Assembly (NCBI GenBank): GCA_046331705.1
Contig: JAXLQJ010000038.1
Span: 1-64,000, forward strand
Source: JADJOY01 sp046331705 [NCBI: bacterium]
GTDB lineage: Bacteria; JADJOY01
Reading direction: 5' to 3'
DNA length: 64,000 bases
Shown here: positions 11,492 to 22,508 of the stretch, in pieces
Layout: the number at the start of each line of letters is the position of its first letter
How positions within the stretch are numbered: the stretch's first letter is position 1
Position numbers and translations under genes: made by a program
The notes under the pieces: generated by a model
Told to the model about the DNA's origin: nothing
What the model saw: the letters and a program-made list of their open reading frames with translations, nothing else
The model's database searches: none

Positions 11492-12358
11492 ATGTCCGAC
11501 CCCGACATGACGTTCGAGCCGCGCGACGCAGTGCAGCGCTCCGCTCCGACCGACGACTCGGCGGCGGAGCGCGCGCAGATCGAACGATTTCGCGCCGAGC
11601 TCGCCGGCGCGGCGCTGCCGCGTCACGTGGCGGTGATCATGGACGGCAACGGCCGTTGGGCCGAGCGGCGCGGTCAGACCCGCGTGCTCGGGCATCGCCG
11701 GGGCGCGGCGGCCGTGCGTCAGGTGATTCGCACCTCGAGCCGGCTGGGCATCGAGGTGCTGACCCTGTACGCGTTCAGCCGCGAGAACTGGAGCCGCCCG
11801 CCGGACGAGGTGCGGGCGCTCATGAGCCTGATTCGCCGCTACGTGCGCAACGAGGTCGAGGAGATCCACGAGCAGCGCGTGCGCTTCAACGTCATCGGCC
11901 GATTCGAGGAGCTGCCCGCGGAAGTGCGCCGCGACCTGGGCCGGGCGATGGACAAGACCCGCGACAACGACGGCATGTTGCTCAACGTGGCGCTCAGCTA
12001 CTCCGGGCGCGTGGACATCCTCGACGCCTGTCGGAGGCTGGCGACGCGTGTGGCCGCCGGCACGCTCTCGGCCGAGGCTCTCACCGCAGACGACCTCGGG
12101 GCCGAGCTCTCCACCGCAGGGATGCCCGACCCGGACCTGCTCATCCGCACCGGTGGCGACCTGCGCGTGTCGAATTTCCTGCTCTGGCAGATCGCCTACG
12201 CCGAGCTCTACTTCACGGACGTTCTGTGGCCCGACTTCTCGAACCAGCATCTCTTCGACGCGATCGGGGCGTACGCGGGGCGCGAGCGTCGCTTCGGCAA
12301 GACTTCCTCGCAGGTCCGGCCATCGCCGAGCCCCGCGCGCGATGGCGCACGAGAGTGA
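11492..12358 (+). CDS. uppS: Isoprenyl (undecaprenyl) diphosphate synthase
   Basis: 288 residues from ATG 11492 (a GTG lies one codon before). cis-Prenyltransferase that makes the C55 lipid carrier needed for peptidoglycan and for the polysaccharide locus later in the window. Motifs: HVAVIMDGNGRWAERRG with catalytic Asp, GHRRGAAAVR, LTLYAFSRENWSRP, the PDPDLLIRTGGDLRVSNFLLWQIAYAE-type signature and LWPDF. The first ~45 residues are a non-conserved, charged extension; a later start is possible. Followed 7 bases later by cdsA. Confidence 0.95.
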   Translation: MSDPDMTFEPRDAVQRSAPTDDSAAERAQIERFRAELAGAALPRHVAVIMDGNGRWAERRGQTRVLGHRRGAAAVRQVIRTSSRLGIEVLTLYAFSRENWSRPPDEVRALMSLIRRYVRNEVEEIHEQRVRFNVIGRFEELPAEVRRDLGRAMDKTRDNDGMLLNVALSYSGRVDILDACRRLATRVAAGTLSAEALTADDLGAELSTAGMPDPDLLIRTGGDLRVSNFLLWQIAYAELYFTDVLWPDFSNQHLFDAIGAYAGRERRFGKTSSQVRPSPSPARDGARE

Positions 12359-12365
12359 GCGAACC

Positions 12366-13214
12366 ATGTTGAAAGACCGCCTGCTCACCGCCGCCGTCGC
12401 GATCCCGATCCTGCTGGCCATCGTGTTCGGTGGCGGCACGATCGGTTTCCTGGGTCTGATCCTGGTGGTCAACGGCATCGCGCTCCACGAGTTCTGGGCG
12501 CTGTTCCCACACGAGAGCGCCGCGGGCGCCGTGGATCGAACGGGCTACCCCCTGGCGCTGGTCGCCACCTCGGTGCTGGTGATCGCGTTCCACGGCGGCG
12601 ACAACCTGTTGGTCGCCGAGGCGATGATGGGCGTGCTGCTGGTGACGCTCGCCGCGTCGGTGGTGGGCTCCCGTGACCTGCGCGCGCGCAGCCGCACGGT
12701 GTTCACGACGCTCACCGCCACGCTCTACGTGACGGTGCTGCTCGGCCACCTCGTGCTGATCCGTGCGCTGCCAGGCGGGGCGTGGTGGATCTTCATCTTG
12801 CTCGGGATCGTCATGATGTCGGACACGGCCGCCTATTTCTCCGGGCGGGCCTTCGGCAAGCACAAGCTGGCGCCGGCGGTGAGCCCGAAGAAGACCGTGG
12901 AAGGCGCGCTGGGCGGGCTCGCGGGATCGGCGCTCTTCGCGTGGATCGCCGTGAGCGCCCTCGGCTGGGAGCGGATCGGCTGGAAGCACGCGCTGTTGCT
13001 GGGGCTGGTGACCGGAGCCGTGAGCCAGATCGGTGATCTCGCCGAGTCGCTGCTCAAGCGGGGCGCCGACGTCAAGGACTCGGGAACGATCTTTCCCGGT
13101 CATGGCGGTCTGCTCGACCGGCTCGACAGCATCCTGCCCGGTGGCGTCGTGCTCTATTACCTCATCCGGACGCTGGGGCTGGACCGAGCCGCCGCCTTGC
13201 TCGGCGGTTCCTGA
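12366..13214 (+). CDS. cdsA: Phosphatidate cytidylyltransferase
   Basis: 282 residues, ATG at 12366. Makes CDP-diacylglycerol from phosphatidate and CTP; integral membrane enzyme with about 7-8 hydrophobic segments. The C-terminal signature S-x-x-K-R-x4-K-D...H-G-G-x-x-D-R-x-D is present (SLLKRGADVKDSG, PGHGGLLDRLD). Its product feeds pssA at 16849. In most proteobacteria dxr follows cdsA; here the next gene is rseP. Confidence 0.95.
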   Translation: MLKDRLLTAAVAIPILLAIVFGGGTIGFLGLILVVNGIALHEFWALFPHESAAGAVDRTGYPLALVATSVLVIAFHGGDNLLVAEAMMGVLLVTLAASVVGSRDLRARSRTVFTTLTATLYVTVLLGHLVLIRALPGGAWWIFILLGIVMMSDTAAYFSGRAFGKHKLAPAVSPKKTVEGALGGLAGSALFAWIAVSALGWERIGWKHALLLGLVTGAVSQIGDLAESLLKRGADVKDSGTIFPGHGGLLDRLDSILPGGVVLYYLIRTLGLDRAAALLGGS

Positions 13215-13276
13215 GTTTCCCCGAGGCGCGCGGGAACCTCCAGCCAAGGCGCGCCGCCGCGTTACGCTGAGCACCC

Positions 13277-14515
13277 ATGACCATCGACTCCGTCGCTCTC
13301 GTCGTCCCGGTTGCCGCCAGCGGTGCCTTCGCCACGGCCCAATGGGTGATCGCTGGAATCATCGCGATCGGCGTGCTGATCACCTTCCACGAGTTCGGCC
13401 ATTTCATCGTGGCCAAGCTGCTCGGGATCGGCGTGCAGAAGTTCTCCGTCGGCTTCGGCCCGACCATCGTCGGGAAGAAGGTCGGCGAGACCGAGTACGT
13501 GCTGTCGTGGTTTCCGCTCGGCGGCTTCGTGAAGATGGTCGGCGAGCATCTCGGCGACGACGTCGCGCCAGCGGAGCGCGAGCGCTCGTTCCTGGCGCGC
13601 CCTCCCGCGCATCGGCTGGCGGTCGTGTTCGCCGGACCGTTCTTCAACCTGATCTTGGCGGTCTTGTTGTTCGCGGCGGTGTTCTACGTCCGCGGCGAGC
13701 CGATCAAGAACGATCCGGCCTCCACCACGGTCGGTGGCGTGAACCCGGGGATGCCCGCCTACGACGCAGGGCTCGTGATCGGCGACGAGGTCGTCGCGGT
13801 GAACGGCGTGGCGGTTCACGGCTGGGCGGACATGGCGGAGCGGATCCAGGCGACCAAGGGCGAGCCCTTCGTGCTCACGGCGCGCCGCGCGAGCCAGGCG
13901 CTCGATTTCCACCTGCAGGCGCGGCCGTTCGAGAGCAAGGACGAAGCGGGCCAGCCGAAGACGCTCTACTTCGTCGGCATCGAGAACGCCCCGACCGAGT
14001 ACCGCAAGCTCGGTCTCGCGGGCGCCGCGTGGGCGGGCGTGGGCGAGACCCTGCGCTACGCGGTGGCGATCCCGACGATGATCGGCAGCATCGTGACCGG
14101 CAAGGTCTCGCGGCACGACGTGGCTGGGCCGCTCGGCATCGTGAAGATGGCGGGACAGCAGCTCGAGCAGGGATTCCTCCGCTACGTCCACCTGATCGGA
14201 ATCCTGAGCGTCAATCTCGGCCTCTTCAACCTGCTCCCGATCCCGATTCTCGACGGCGGCCAATTCGTTCTGTTCTTCGTCGAGTGGGTGCGCCGCCGCC
14301 CGTTGAGCCTCAAGAAGCAGGAGCTGATCCAGCAGGTCGGCTTCTACTTCCTGATCGGCCTGATGTTCATCGTGATCGTCAACGACGTCGTCAATCAGAT
14401 CCGTGCGGGTCGCAAGCCGCCGGCGCAGCCCGTGCCCTCCTCGTACAGCGCGCCGAGTCCGGAGAGCCCGCCGGGCGTTCCCCACGAACCGCTTCCCGCG
14501 CCGAGCGCTCCTTGA
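13277..14515 (+). CDS. rseP: RIP metalloprotease RseP (site-2 protease)
   Basis: 412 residues. Membrane zinc protease that cuts anti-sigma factors and signal peptides within the membrane. HEFGH zinc motif in the first membrane helix (around residues 38-42), one PDZ domain (about 145-230; GVNPGMPAYDAGLVIGDEVVAVNG) and the third zinc ligand region NLLPIPILDGG near 320. The E. coli protein has two PDZ domains and 450 residues; this shorter one-PDZ form is common outside gammaproteobacteria. The C-terminal tail is Pro/Ser-rich. Seven bases separate it from tsaB. Confidence 0.94.
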   Translation: MTIDSVALVVPVAASGAFATAQWVIAGIIAIGVLITFHEFGHFIVAKLLGIGVQKFSVGFGPTIVGKKVGETEYVLSWFPLGGFVKMVGEHLGDDVAPAERERSFLARPPAHRLAVVFAGPFFNLILAVLLFAAVFYVRGEPIKNDPASTTVGGVNPGMPAYDAGLVIGDEVVAVNGVAVHGWADMAERIQATKGEPFVLTARRASQALDFHLQARPFESKDEAGQPKTLYFVGIENAPTEYRKLGLAGAAWAGVGETLRYAVAIPTMIGSIVTGKVSRHDVAGPLGIVKMAGQQLEQGFLRYVHLIGILSVNLGLFNLLPIPILDGGQFVLFFVEWVRRRPLSLKKQELIQQVGFYFLIGLMFIVIVNDVVNQIRAGRKPPAQPVPSSYSAPSPESPPGVPHEPLPAPSAP

Positions 14516-14522
14516 GGAGCTC

Positions 14523-15215
14523 GTGATCCTGGGGATCGACACCGCCACGCGCGTCGTCGCGCTCGGACTCGCCGCCGAAGGCCGCGCGATCGCCGAGCTC
14601 GCCCTCGACGATGCACCGTCGCGGACCCGTACCCTCACGGTGGCGATCGGCGAGCTGCTCGGCGGCGCGGGCGTGTCGCGCGCGGATCTGAGCGCCGTGG
14701 GCGTCGGCGAGGGGCCAGGCTCGTTCACGGGGCTGCGGGTCGGCATCGCGGCCGCGCAGGGACTCGCCTGTGGGCTGGGCATTCCGTGCGTCGGCGTGAG
14801 CACGCTCGAGGCGATCGCGCACAACGCGCCCGCCGATGCGAGCGTCGTCGCGGTGCTCGTCGACGCGGGCCGCGGCGAGGTGTTCCTGGGCGAGCTCGAG
14901 CGCCGCGGCGGGTCGTTGGTTCGGCGGAGCGATCCGCGTGCGCTCAGTCCTGGCCAGGCCGCGGAGGCGATCCCCGACGGTGCCTTCGTGCTCGGCGACG
15001 GGTGGCTCCGCTATCGCAGCGTCCTGGCGCGTCTGCTCGGCGACCGCGTGCGCGTGGCCCCGGACGAGCTCGCGCCGCCGCGCGGCGCGACCGTCGCGGA
15101 GCTCGCCCGTCGGGTGCTGGCGGCGAGCGCCGAGTCGAGCCGCCGCTCGAACGTGGAGGCCACGTACGTGCGCGAGCCGGACGCGCGTCCGTGGACGGCG
15201 TCGTCGGGCGCGTGA
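14523..15215 (+). CDS. tsaB: tRNA threonylcarbamoyladenosine biosynthesis protein TsaB
   Basis: 230 residues from a GTG at 14523 (GAGGAG just before). ASKHA-fold partner of TsaD/TsaE in making the t6A base next to the anticodon. Begins with ILGIDTATRVVALGL and has GVGEGPGSFTGLRVGIAAAQGLA and the VGVSTLEA segment; the C-terminal half is divergent, as is normal. tsaD and tsaE are not in the window. Confidence 0.92.
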   Translation: MILGIDTATRVVALGLAAEGRAIAELALDDAPSRTRTLTVAIGELLGGAGVSRADLSAVGVGEGPGSFTGLRVGIAAAQGLACGLGIPCVGVSTLEAIAHNAPADASVVAVLVDAGRGEVFLGELERRGGSLVRRSDPRALSPGQAAEAIPDGAFVLGDGWLRYRSVLARLLGDRVRVAPDELAPPRGATVAELARRVLAASAESSRRSNVEATYVREPDARPWTASSGA

Positions 15216-15255
15216 CTCGCGTGCGATTCGTCGCGCAATCGAGGGCCGAAACGAG

Positions 15256-15284
15256 TTGACACGATCTCGAGACCTGAATAACTT
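15256..15284 (+). promoter_or_regulatory. Sigma70-type promoter
   Basis: Consensus TTGACA (15256-15261), 17-bp spacer, TAACTT (15279-15284), in an AT-rich patch between tsaB and the DUF465 gene. The transcript would have a leader of about 110 bases before the ATG at 15400, with a small hairpin (GCAGC/GCTGC, 15312-15327). Confidence 0.6.
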
Positions 15285-15399
15285 CCGACTCCACCATAAC
15301 TAACCGTGATTGCAGCGAAATAGCTGCGCTGGTCGGTAGGGGCAACGTTCGACTTCTGAGGCCGAAGCCGCTCAGGCACGGAGTCAGCATGGAGCCAGC

Positions 15400-15621
15400 A
15401 TGGAGCAGCGCGATCTCGATCTGATCAACGGACTCCTTCCCACCAATCCCGAGCTCGTGAGCTTGATGAAAGAGCACGAGGAGCTCGAACGAAAGATCAA
15501 TGATCTCGAGCGCAAGCCGTTCTTGACCGAGGACGAGAAGGTCGAGAAGAAGCGGCTTCAGAAGCTCAAGCTTCGAGGACGCGACCGGATCGAGGAGATC
15601 CTCGAGCCGCATCGCAACTGA
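15400..15621 (+). CDS. DUF465 (YdcH-like) small coiled-coil protein
   Basis: 73 residues, almost all helical and charged. The pattern NPELVSLMKEHEELERKINDLE...KKRLQKLKLRGRDRIEEIL matches the DUF465 family: an early helix ending in H-x-x-L-x-x-x-I, then a second helix with the LKxxKLxxxDxI pattern. Function of the family is unknown. GGAG at 15391 precedes the ATG. It has its own promoter (15256) and a double terminator (15633-15697), so it is a short monocistronic unit. Confidence 0.8.
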   Translation: MEQRDLDLINGLLPTNPELVSLMKEHEELERKINDLERKPFLTEDEKVEKKRLQKLKLRGRDRIEEILEPHRN

Positions 15622-15632
15622 ACGCTCTGAAA

Positions 15633-15697
15633 GGCCCGAACGCTCGGGCCCCTCGGGTTTCGGCGGGGTCGGGACCACGTCCCGGGCCCGCCTTTTT
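15633..15697 (+). terminator. Tandem hairpins ending in a Rho-independent terminator
   Basis: First hairpin GGCCCGA/TCGGGCC (15633-15650), then a long stem GGCGGG-GT-CGGGAC / GTCCCG-GG-CCCGCC (15662-15692, with a small internal loop and loop CAC) followed by TTTTT (15693-15697). Ends the DUF465 transcript 12 and 41 bases after its stop. Confidence 0.88.
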
Positions 15698-15792
15698 CGT
15701 CTGCGTTCCGTCCGATCGGAGCCGCAGGCTCGCCAACGATGTTACGTTCGCAGGTCACCGAATGCGCAGCGTTCCTTCGCAGCGCTAGCTGA

Positions 15793-16827
<1,035 letters not shown>

Positions 16828-16848
16828 GGTCGGCCGGGAGGAAGTGCG

Positions 16849-17766
16849 ATGGCGTTGCGGCGTGAGCGGGATTCGGGTCTCAAGGCCGCCTCGCGGCGGC
16901 GCGGCGAACGGCGCGCGCGTGCCGTCGACGTGCGCAAGGGCATCTATCTACTGCCCAACCTCTGCACCTCGATGAGCATCGTGTTCGGCTTCTGGTCGGT
17001 GGTGCTCGCCGCCACCGGCCGGATCGAGCCGGCCGCCTGGAAGATCCTGTGGTGCTTCGTGTTCGATGGCCTGGATGGTCGCATCGCGAGGCTCACGCGG
17101 ACGACCAGCCCGTTCGGAGTGGAATTCGACTCGCTCGCCGACGTCGTGGCGTTCGGCGTCGCGCCGGCTTTCCTGGTCTTCCAATGGGGTCTCAAGGGCT
17201 ACGGGCGTTGGGGCTGGATCGCGGCCTGCGTGTTCCTGGTGGGTGGGGCGGTGCGCTTGGCGCGCTTCAACGTGCAGGTCGGCACGGTGGACTCGAAGCG
17301 TTTCGTCGGGCTGCCGATTCCGCTCGCGGCGAGCGTCCTCGTCACGACGATCCTCCTCGTCGGTGATCTGGGACGGGGGACTCAGCGCGTTCCCATCGTG
17401 CTGGTTCTTCCGCTGGTGCTCGGTTTCCTCATGGTCAGCACGCTGCCGTACCGTTCGTTCAAGGAATTCGACCTCCGCGCGCGCCACCCCATCGGCCTGT
17501 TCTTCGCGATCCTCGCCGTGGTCTTGCTCGCGATCGCGGAGACGCGGATCACGCTCTTCGCGCTGGCGCTGTGCTACGCGGCCTCCGGTCCGATCTCCTG
17601 GTTCCTGGCGAGGATGCGGGCGAATGCCGGCGTCCCGGTCGTGTTGGAAGGGGGCGCGAATCCGCCGACCCTGAAGGTGGTCGAGCGCCTTCGCCCAGCC
17701 GACCACGAGCCGGGAAGGAACGATCGCGAACCCGGCGCAGGCGCCGCCGCGGGAGGCCGGCCATGA
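16849..17766 (+). CDS. pssA: CDP-diacylglycerol-serine O-phosphatidyltransferase
   Basis: 305 residues, 8 or so membrane segments. CDP-alcohol phosphatidyltransferase motif D-G-x2-A-R-x8-G-x3-D-x3-D is complete (DGLDGRIARL, then FGVEFDSLAD). Makes phosphatidylserine from the CdsA product. The N-terminus is a ~30-residue basic extension (RRERDSGLKAASRRRGERRAR) before the first helix. A decarboxylase (psd), which normally sits beside it, is not in the window. Its stop overlaps the leuA start by 4 bases (ATGA). Confidence 0.92.
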   Translation: MALRRERDSGLKAASRRRGERRARAVDVRKGIYLLPNLCTSMSIVFGFWSVVLAATGRIEPAAWKILWCFVFDGLDGRIARLTRTTSPFGVEFDSLADVVAFGVAPAFLVFQWGLKGYGRWGWIAACVFLVGGAVRLARFNVQVGTVDSKRFVGLPIPLAASVLVTTILLVGDLGRGTQRVPIVLVLPLVLGFLMVSTLPYRSFKEFDLRARHPIGLFFAILAVVLLAIAETRITLFALALCYAASGPISWFLARMRANAGVPVVLEGGANPPTLKVVERLRPADHEPGRNDREPGAGAAAGGRP

Positions 17767-19325
17767 ACCCCTCGTCGTCCTCAGATTACGTCCGGATCTT
17801 CGATACCTCGCTCAGAGACGGAGAGCAGGCGCCGGGGTTCGGCATGACCATCGACGAGAAGCTGCGCCTGGCGCGGCAGCTCGAGCGGCTCGGCGTCGAC
17901 GTGATCGAAGCCGGATTTCCGGCGGCATCCGACGGCGACTTCGAGGCGGTGCGGACGGTGGCCAACGAAGTGCGTGGCCCGGTCGTCTGCGGTCTGGCGC
18001 GAGCCAACGACGGTGACGTGGACCGTGCGCTCGCCGCCGTGGAAAGGGCCGCGCATCCCGGGCTGCACACCTTCATCGCCACCAGTGACATCCACCTCCA
18101 TCACAAGCTCAAGATGAGCCGCAGCGAGGTGATCCAGGCGGCGACCCGCGCCGTCGCCCGCGCTCGCGCGCACGTGCCGCACGTCGAGTTTTCCGCCGAG
18201 GACGCCACTCGCTCGGACGTGGACTTCCTGGTGGAGGTCTTCTCGGCGACGATCGCCGCGGGCGCCACCGTCATCAACGTGCCCGACACCGTCGGCTACG
18301 CGATCCCGCACGTCTACGGCGAGCTCATCCGGACGCTCAAGGCGCGCGTCAGCGGGATCGAGAAGGTCGTGATCAGCGCCCATTGCCACGACGACCTCGG
18401 GCTCGCGGTCTCGAACTCGCTGGCGGGAGTCCTGGCGGGCGTGCGGCAGGTCGAGTGCACGATCAACGGCATCGGCGAGCGGGCCGGCAACACCTCGATG
18501 GAGGAGGTGGTGATGGCCTTGCGCACGCGCAAGGACGTCTTCGGCGTGGAGACGCGCATCCACGCCGAGCAGCTCTACCCCGCGAGCCGGCTGCTCACCC
18601 AGATCACTGGCGTGGCGGTGGCGCCCAACAAGGCGATCGTGGGTGCCAACGCGTTCGCGCACGAGGCGGGGATCCACCAGGACGGCGTGCTCAAGGAGAA
18701 GCTGACCTACGAGATCATGACGCCGCAGTCGGTGGGGGTGCTCACGAATCGGCTGGTGCTCGGCAAGCATTCCGGGCGCCACGCCTTTCGCGAGCGGCTC
18801 AAGGAGCTCGGCCACGGCGACCTCACCGAGCCCGAGCTCGAGGCGGCGTTTCGCCGCTTCAAGGCGCTGGGCGATCGGAAGAAGGAGGTCTACGACGAGG
18901 ACCTCGAGGCGATCGTCCAGGCGGAGGGCGCCGAGCGCCGCGCCGAGCGCTATCGGCTCATCTCGCTGTCGGTCATGAGCGGCAGCGACGCGATCCCGAC
19001 GGCGGCCGTGAAGATCGAGATCGGCGGTGAGCTCAAGAGCGACTCCGGGATCGGCGACGGACCGGTGGACGCGGTCTTCCAGACCATCGCGCGCGTGGTC
19101 GGGACCGAGGCCAAGCTGGTGAACTACTCCGTCAACGCCATCACCGGTGGCACGGATGCGCAAGGTGAGGTCTCGGTGCGGCTGGCGATGGACGGGATCA
19201 CCGTCAGCGGCGACGCGGCGGACCCGGACATCATCCTGGCGAGCGCGCGCGCCTACGTGAACGCGCTCAATCGCTTGGAGGACCGTCGGATGCGCGCGGC
19301 GCAGTCTCGCCCGACGGGACCGTGA
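17763..19325 (+). CDS. leuA: 2-isopropylmalate synthase
   Basis: 520 residues, normal for LeuA. First step of leucine synthesis: acetyl-CoA plus 2-oxoisovalerate, the latter made from the IlvC product. TIM-barrel domain with [27 protein letters not shown], and the metal HxH region [18 protein letters not shown], then [14 protein letters not shown]; the C-terminal regulatory domain (about 385-510) is present, so leucine feedback is likely. Start ATG at 17763 is translationally coupled to pssA. Confidence 0.95.
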   Translation: MNPSSSSDYVRIFDTSLRDGEQAPGFGMTIDEKLRLARQLERLGVDVIEAGFPAASDGDFEAVRTVANEVRGPVVCGLARANDGDVDRALAAVERAAHPGLHTFIATSDIHLHHKLKMSRSEVIQAATRAVARARAHVPHVEFSAEDATRSDVDFLVEVFSATIAAGATVINVPDTVGYAIPHVYGELIRTLKARVSGIEKVVISAHCHDDLGLAVSNSLAGVLAGVRQVECTINGIGERAGNTSMEEVVMALRTRKDVFGVETRIHAEQLYPASRLLTQITGVAVAPNKAIVGANAFAHEAGIHQDGVLKEKLTYEIMTPQSVGVLTNRLVLGKHSGRHAFRERLKELGHGDLTEPELEAAFRRFKALGDRKKEVYDEDLEAIVQAEGAERRAERYRLISLSVMSGSDAIPTAAVKIEIGGELKSDSGIGDGPVDAVFQTIARVVGTEAKLVNYSVNAITGGTDAQGEVSVRLAMDGITVSGDAADPDIILASARAYVNALNRLEDRRMRAAQSRPTGP

Positions 19326-19398
19326 TCGGTTGGGACCTGGTGTGACGACCTGAGCGACCCGCGAGAAGCGGGCGACGAGAGAGGAAGCGGACGGGCTC

Positions 19399-20430
19399 AT
19401 GGCGATGCGAGCGAGCGGATATCGAGTTGCGGTGATGGGCGCGACCGGCGCCGTCGGCAACGAAATGGTCAAGGTGTTGGAGGAGCGCGAGTTCCCGGTC
19501 GCCACGCTCAAGCTGCTGGCGTCGACCCGTTCCGCGGGCAGCACGATGGAGTTCCGCGGCGCCGAGCTGCGCGTCGAGGAGCTGACCGAGCGGTCCTTCG
19601 AAGGCGTCGAGATCGTGCTCGCCAGCGCGGGAGCGTCGGTGAGCCAGCGCTTCGCACCGGCCGCGGCTGCGGCCGGTGCGGTGATCATCGACAACACCAG
19701 CGCCTTCCGCATGGAAAGCGACGTGCCGCTGGTGGTTCCCGAGGTGAACGCGCACGCGATCGCCGATTATCCGAAGCGTCGCATCATCGCGAACCCGAAC
19801 TGCTCGACCATCCAGATGGTCGTGGCGTTGAAGCCATTGCACGACGCGGCGCGAATCAAGCGGATCATCGTCGACACCTACCAGTCGACTTCCGGCGCGG
19901 GCAAGCGCGCCATGCAGGAGCTCGAGACCCAGACCGCGCAGCGCCTCAACGGGCGCGACGTCGAGCCCAAGATCTTCCCGCACCCGATCGCGTTCAACTG
20001 TCTGCCGCAGATCGATTCCTTCCTGGAGAACGGCTACACGAAGGAAGAGATGAAGATGGTGAACGAGACCCGGAAGATCTTCGAGGATCCGTCGATCCTG
20101 GTGAGCGCCACCACGGTTCGCGTGCCGGTCTTCTTCGGGCACTCGGAGGCCGTCCACGTCGAGACCGAACGCGCCTTGAGCCCGGACCAGGCCCGCGCGC
20201 TGCTCGCGCGTGCGCCGGGGGTCGAGGTCGTCGACGAGCCGGCGGCGAAGCGTTACCCCACCGCCCTCGACGCCGCCGGCACCGATCCGGTCTACGTGGG
20301 ACGCATTCGCAAGGATCTGGCGTTCGAGAACGGCCTCGTCATGTGGATCGTCGCGGACAACATCCGCAAGGGGGCTGCGCTCAACGCCGTCCAGATCGCC
20401 GAGTGTCTGGCGCGCGACTACCTGCGCTGA
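19399..20430 (+). CDS. asd: Aspartate-semialdehyde dehydrogenase
   Basis: 343 residues. Reduces aspartyl phosphate to the semialdehyde for lysine/diaminopimelate, threonine and methionine. NADP-binding start VAVMGATGAVGNEM, catalytic Cys in NPNCSTIQ, the STSGAGKRAMQEL stretch, substrate-binding HPIAFNCLPQI and VRVPVFFGHSEAVHVET. Full length. leuC, leuD and leuB, which usually lie between leuA and asd in related bacteria, are absent here. Confidence 0.96.
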   Translation: MAMRASGYRVAVMGATGAVGNEMVKVLEEREFPVATLKLLASTRSAGSTMEFRGAELRVEELTERSFEGVEIVLASAGASVSQRFAPAAAAAGAVIIDNTSAFRMESDVPLVVPEVNAHAIADYPKRRIIANPNCSTIQMVVALKPLHDAARIKRIIVDTYQSTSGAGKRAMQELETQTAQRLNGRDVEPKIFPHPIAFNCLPQIDSFLENGYTKEEMKMVNETRKIFEDPSILVSATTVRVPVFFGHSEAVHVETERALSPDQARALLARAPGVEVVDEPAAKRYPTALDAAGTDPVYVGRIRKDLAFENGLVMWIVADNIRKGAALNAVQIAECLARDYLR

Positions 20431-20463
20431 GCGTCGCCGTGCCGGTGCCGCGGCGGCTTGCCG

Positions 20464-21309
20464 ATGGGTGAGGGAGCAGGTTCGCCGCCACCCGGCACGG
20501 AGCCGGCGCTCGTCCTGGGGGAGCTGCGTTCCCAGGCTCGCCACCGCAATCTCCGGGCGACGCTGGCCTACGACGGCACGGAGTTCCACGGCTGGCAGAT
20601 CCAGCCCAGCGTGCGAACCGTGCAGGGCGAGATCGTCGCCGCCCTCGAGCGAATCCTCGGCGAAGCGGTTACCGTGATCGGTGCGAGCCGCACCGATGCC
20701 GGTGTGCATGCCGAGGCGCAGGTGATGAGCTTCTCGACGGCATCGAGCATCGGCGTCGAGGAGCTCGCGCGCGCCCTCAACGCGCTCACCGGTGACGATC
20801 TGGTGGTGCGCGACGTGCGGGAGGTCCCGGCCGACTTCCACGCGCGGTTCTCGGTGCTCGGAAAGCGGTATCGTTATCGGGTGCGCAACACCCCACTGCC
20901 GTTACCCTGGGAGCGTCACCACGTGTGGCACGTCCCGCGAGCACTGGATGTCGACGTCCTGCACGGCGAGGCCGCGGCGTTGGTCGGGACCCACGATTTC
21001 TCGAGCTTCCAGGCCGCCGGCTCCGACGTGGCGAGCCCCATCCGGACGCTGCGCCGTTGCGAGGTGCGCGCCGACCGCGGGCTGGTGTCGATGATCTTCG
21101 AGGGGGACGGGTTCCTTCGGCACATGGTTCGGAACATCGTCGGCACGCTCGTCGAGGTGGGGCTGCGTCGGCGCCAGCCGGGCTTCGCGGCGCAGGCGCT
21201 CGCGGCCCGTCACCGCGCGGCAGCGGGCCCGACCGCGCCCGGCCACGGCTTGTGGCTGGAGGAAGTGCTCTATCCCAGCGATTCACACGAGGAGGTGGCT
21301 CGGACATGA
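20464..21309 (+). CDS. truA: tRNA pseudouridine synthase A
   Basis: 281 residues from ATG 20464 (an in-frame TTG lies 6 bases before). Modifies U38-40 in the anticodon arm. Catalytic Asp in GASRTDAGVHA; also LAYDGTEFHGWQIQP, FHARFSVLGKRYRYRV, and FLRHMVRNIVGTLVEVG. The first ~30 residues are a non-conserved extension. Stop overlaps the pilT start by 4 bases. Confidence 0.94.
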   Translation: MGEGAGSPPPGTEPALVLGELRSQARHRNLRATLAYDGTEFHGWQIQPSVRTVQGEIVAALERILGEAVTVIGASRTDAGVHAEAQVMSFSTASSIGVEELARALNALTGDDLVVRDVREVPADFHARFSVLGKRYRYRVRNTPLPLPWERHHVWHVPRALDVDVLHGEAAALVGTHDFSSFQAAGSDVASPIRTLRRCEVRADRGLVSMIFEGDGFLRHMVRNIVGTLVEVGLRRRQPGFAAQALAARHRAAAGPTAPGHGLWLEEVLYPSDSHEEVART

Positions 21310-22463
21310 CGGTGCAGCCCGGCAGCGGGGATCGAGTGCAGCGGCCGGGCGATCCGCCGCTGGATCCGGGACAGGTATTCGACGCCGTGTTGCGCAAGGC
21401 CGTGGAGCTGGGCGCCTCGGACGTCCACATCACGGCGGGAAACCCGTACCGCGTTCGAATCAATGGTCAGATTCGCGCTCTGCAGGGCACGCCGCCGCTC
21501 ACTCCCGCCGATACCGAGGCCATTGCTCGCCGCATCCTGGTGGCGTCGAAGCGCGCGACGCTCGCCGACGTCGAGAACCAGGTGCGTGAGCTTCGCGATC
21601 TGGACTGCTCGTACGGGCTGGCGGGGGCGGGCCGCTTTCGCGTCAACGTCTGCTCGCAGCGCGGCTCGGTCGCGCTGGTGTTGCGCAACATTCCCATGCG
21701 CATCCCGGGCATCGAGGAGCTGGGGCTGCCGGCCGTGCTGAACCAGATCGCCGCCGCCGAACGCGGCTTGGTGCTCGTGACGGGTGTCACGGGCAGCGGC
21801 AAGAGCACGACGATGGCGGCCATGCTCGATCTGATCAATCGCACGCGCAACGTGAAGATCGTGACCATCGAAGACCCGATCGAGTACCTCCACAAGGACG
21901 CGCGCAGCACGGTTCTACAGCGCGAGGTGGGCAGCGACACCGAGAGCTTCGCGAAAGCGATGCGCGCCGCCTTGCGCCAGGATCCCGACGTGGTGATGGT
22001 GGGCGAGATGCGCGACCGCGAGACGATCGACATCGCGCTCAAGGCGGCAGAGACCGGGCACGTGGTGCTCTCGACCCTGCACACCTCCGACGTCGTGAAG
22101 ACCATCCAGCGCGTGATCGGGGCGTACGACCTCTCGGAGGTGGCGGCCGCGCGCCTGCGTTTCGCGGAGAACCTCCAGGCGATCATCTCGCAACGGCTGA
22201 TCCCCCGGGCCGACGGCTCGGGACGACTGCCGGCCGTGGAGGTGATGCGCACCACGCTCGCAATCCGGGAATCGATCATCAGCCCGGAGAAGACCGACCT
22301 GCTGCGCGACCTGATCGAGAAGGGCACCGACCAGTACGGCATGCAGACCTTCGATCAGCACCTCCGGCACCTCTATCACGGCCAGCTCATCAGCTTCGAA
22401 ACCGCCCGCGCCGCCGCCACGAGCCCCGCGGATTTCGAGCGCAGCCTGCACTTCACCACCTGA
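21306..22463 (+). CDS. pilT: Twitching motility ATPase PilT
   Basis: 385 residues from ATG 21306. Hexameric ATPase that retracts type IV pili. N-terminal PAS-like part ([23 protein letters not shown]), Walker [11 protein letters not shown], Asp box [11 protein letters not shown], Walker [13 protein letters not shown], His box [11 protein letters not shown] and the AIRES-like segment AIRESIIS that is typical of PilT. No pilus assembly genes of the type IVa kind are nearby; the Tad locus at 35-45 kb uses its own ATPase. Confidence 0.93.
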   Translation: MTVQPGSGDRVQRPGDPPLDPGQVFDAVLRKAVELGASDVHITAGNPYRVRINGQIRALQGTPPLTPADTEAIARRILVASKRATLADVENQVRELRDLDCSYGLAGAGRFRVNVCSQRGSVALVLRNIPMRIPGIEELGLPAVLNQIAAAERGLVLVTGVTGSGKSTTMAAMLDLINRTRNVKIVTIEDPIEYLHKDARSTVLQREVGSDTESFAKAMRAALRQDPDVVMVGEMRDRETIDIALKAAETGHVVLSTLHTSDVVKTIQRVIGAYDLSEVAAARLRFAENLQAIISQRLIPRADGSGRLPAVEVMRTTLAIRESIISPEKTDLLRDLIEKGTDQYGMQTFDQHLRHLYHGQLISFETARAAATSPADFERSLHFTT

Positions 22464-22508
22464 GCGTCACGATCGAGCTCGAAGCCGCGTGGAATCGGCC
22501 GAATGGGG

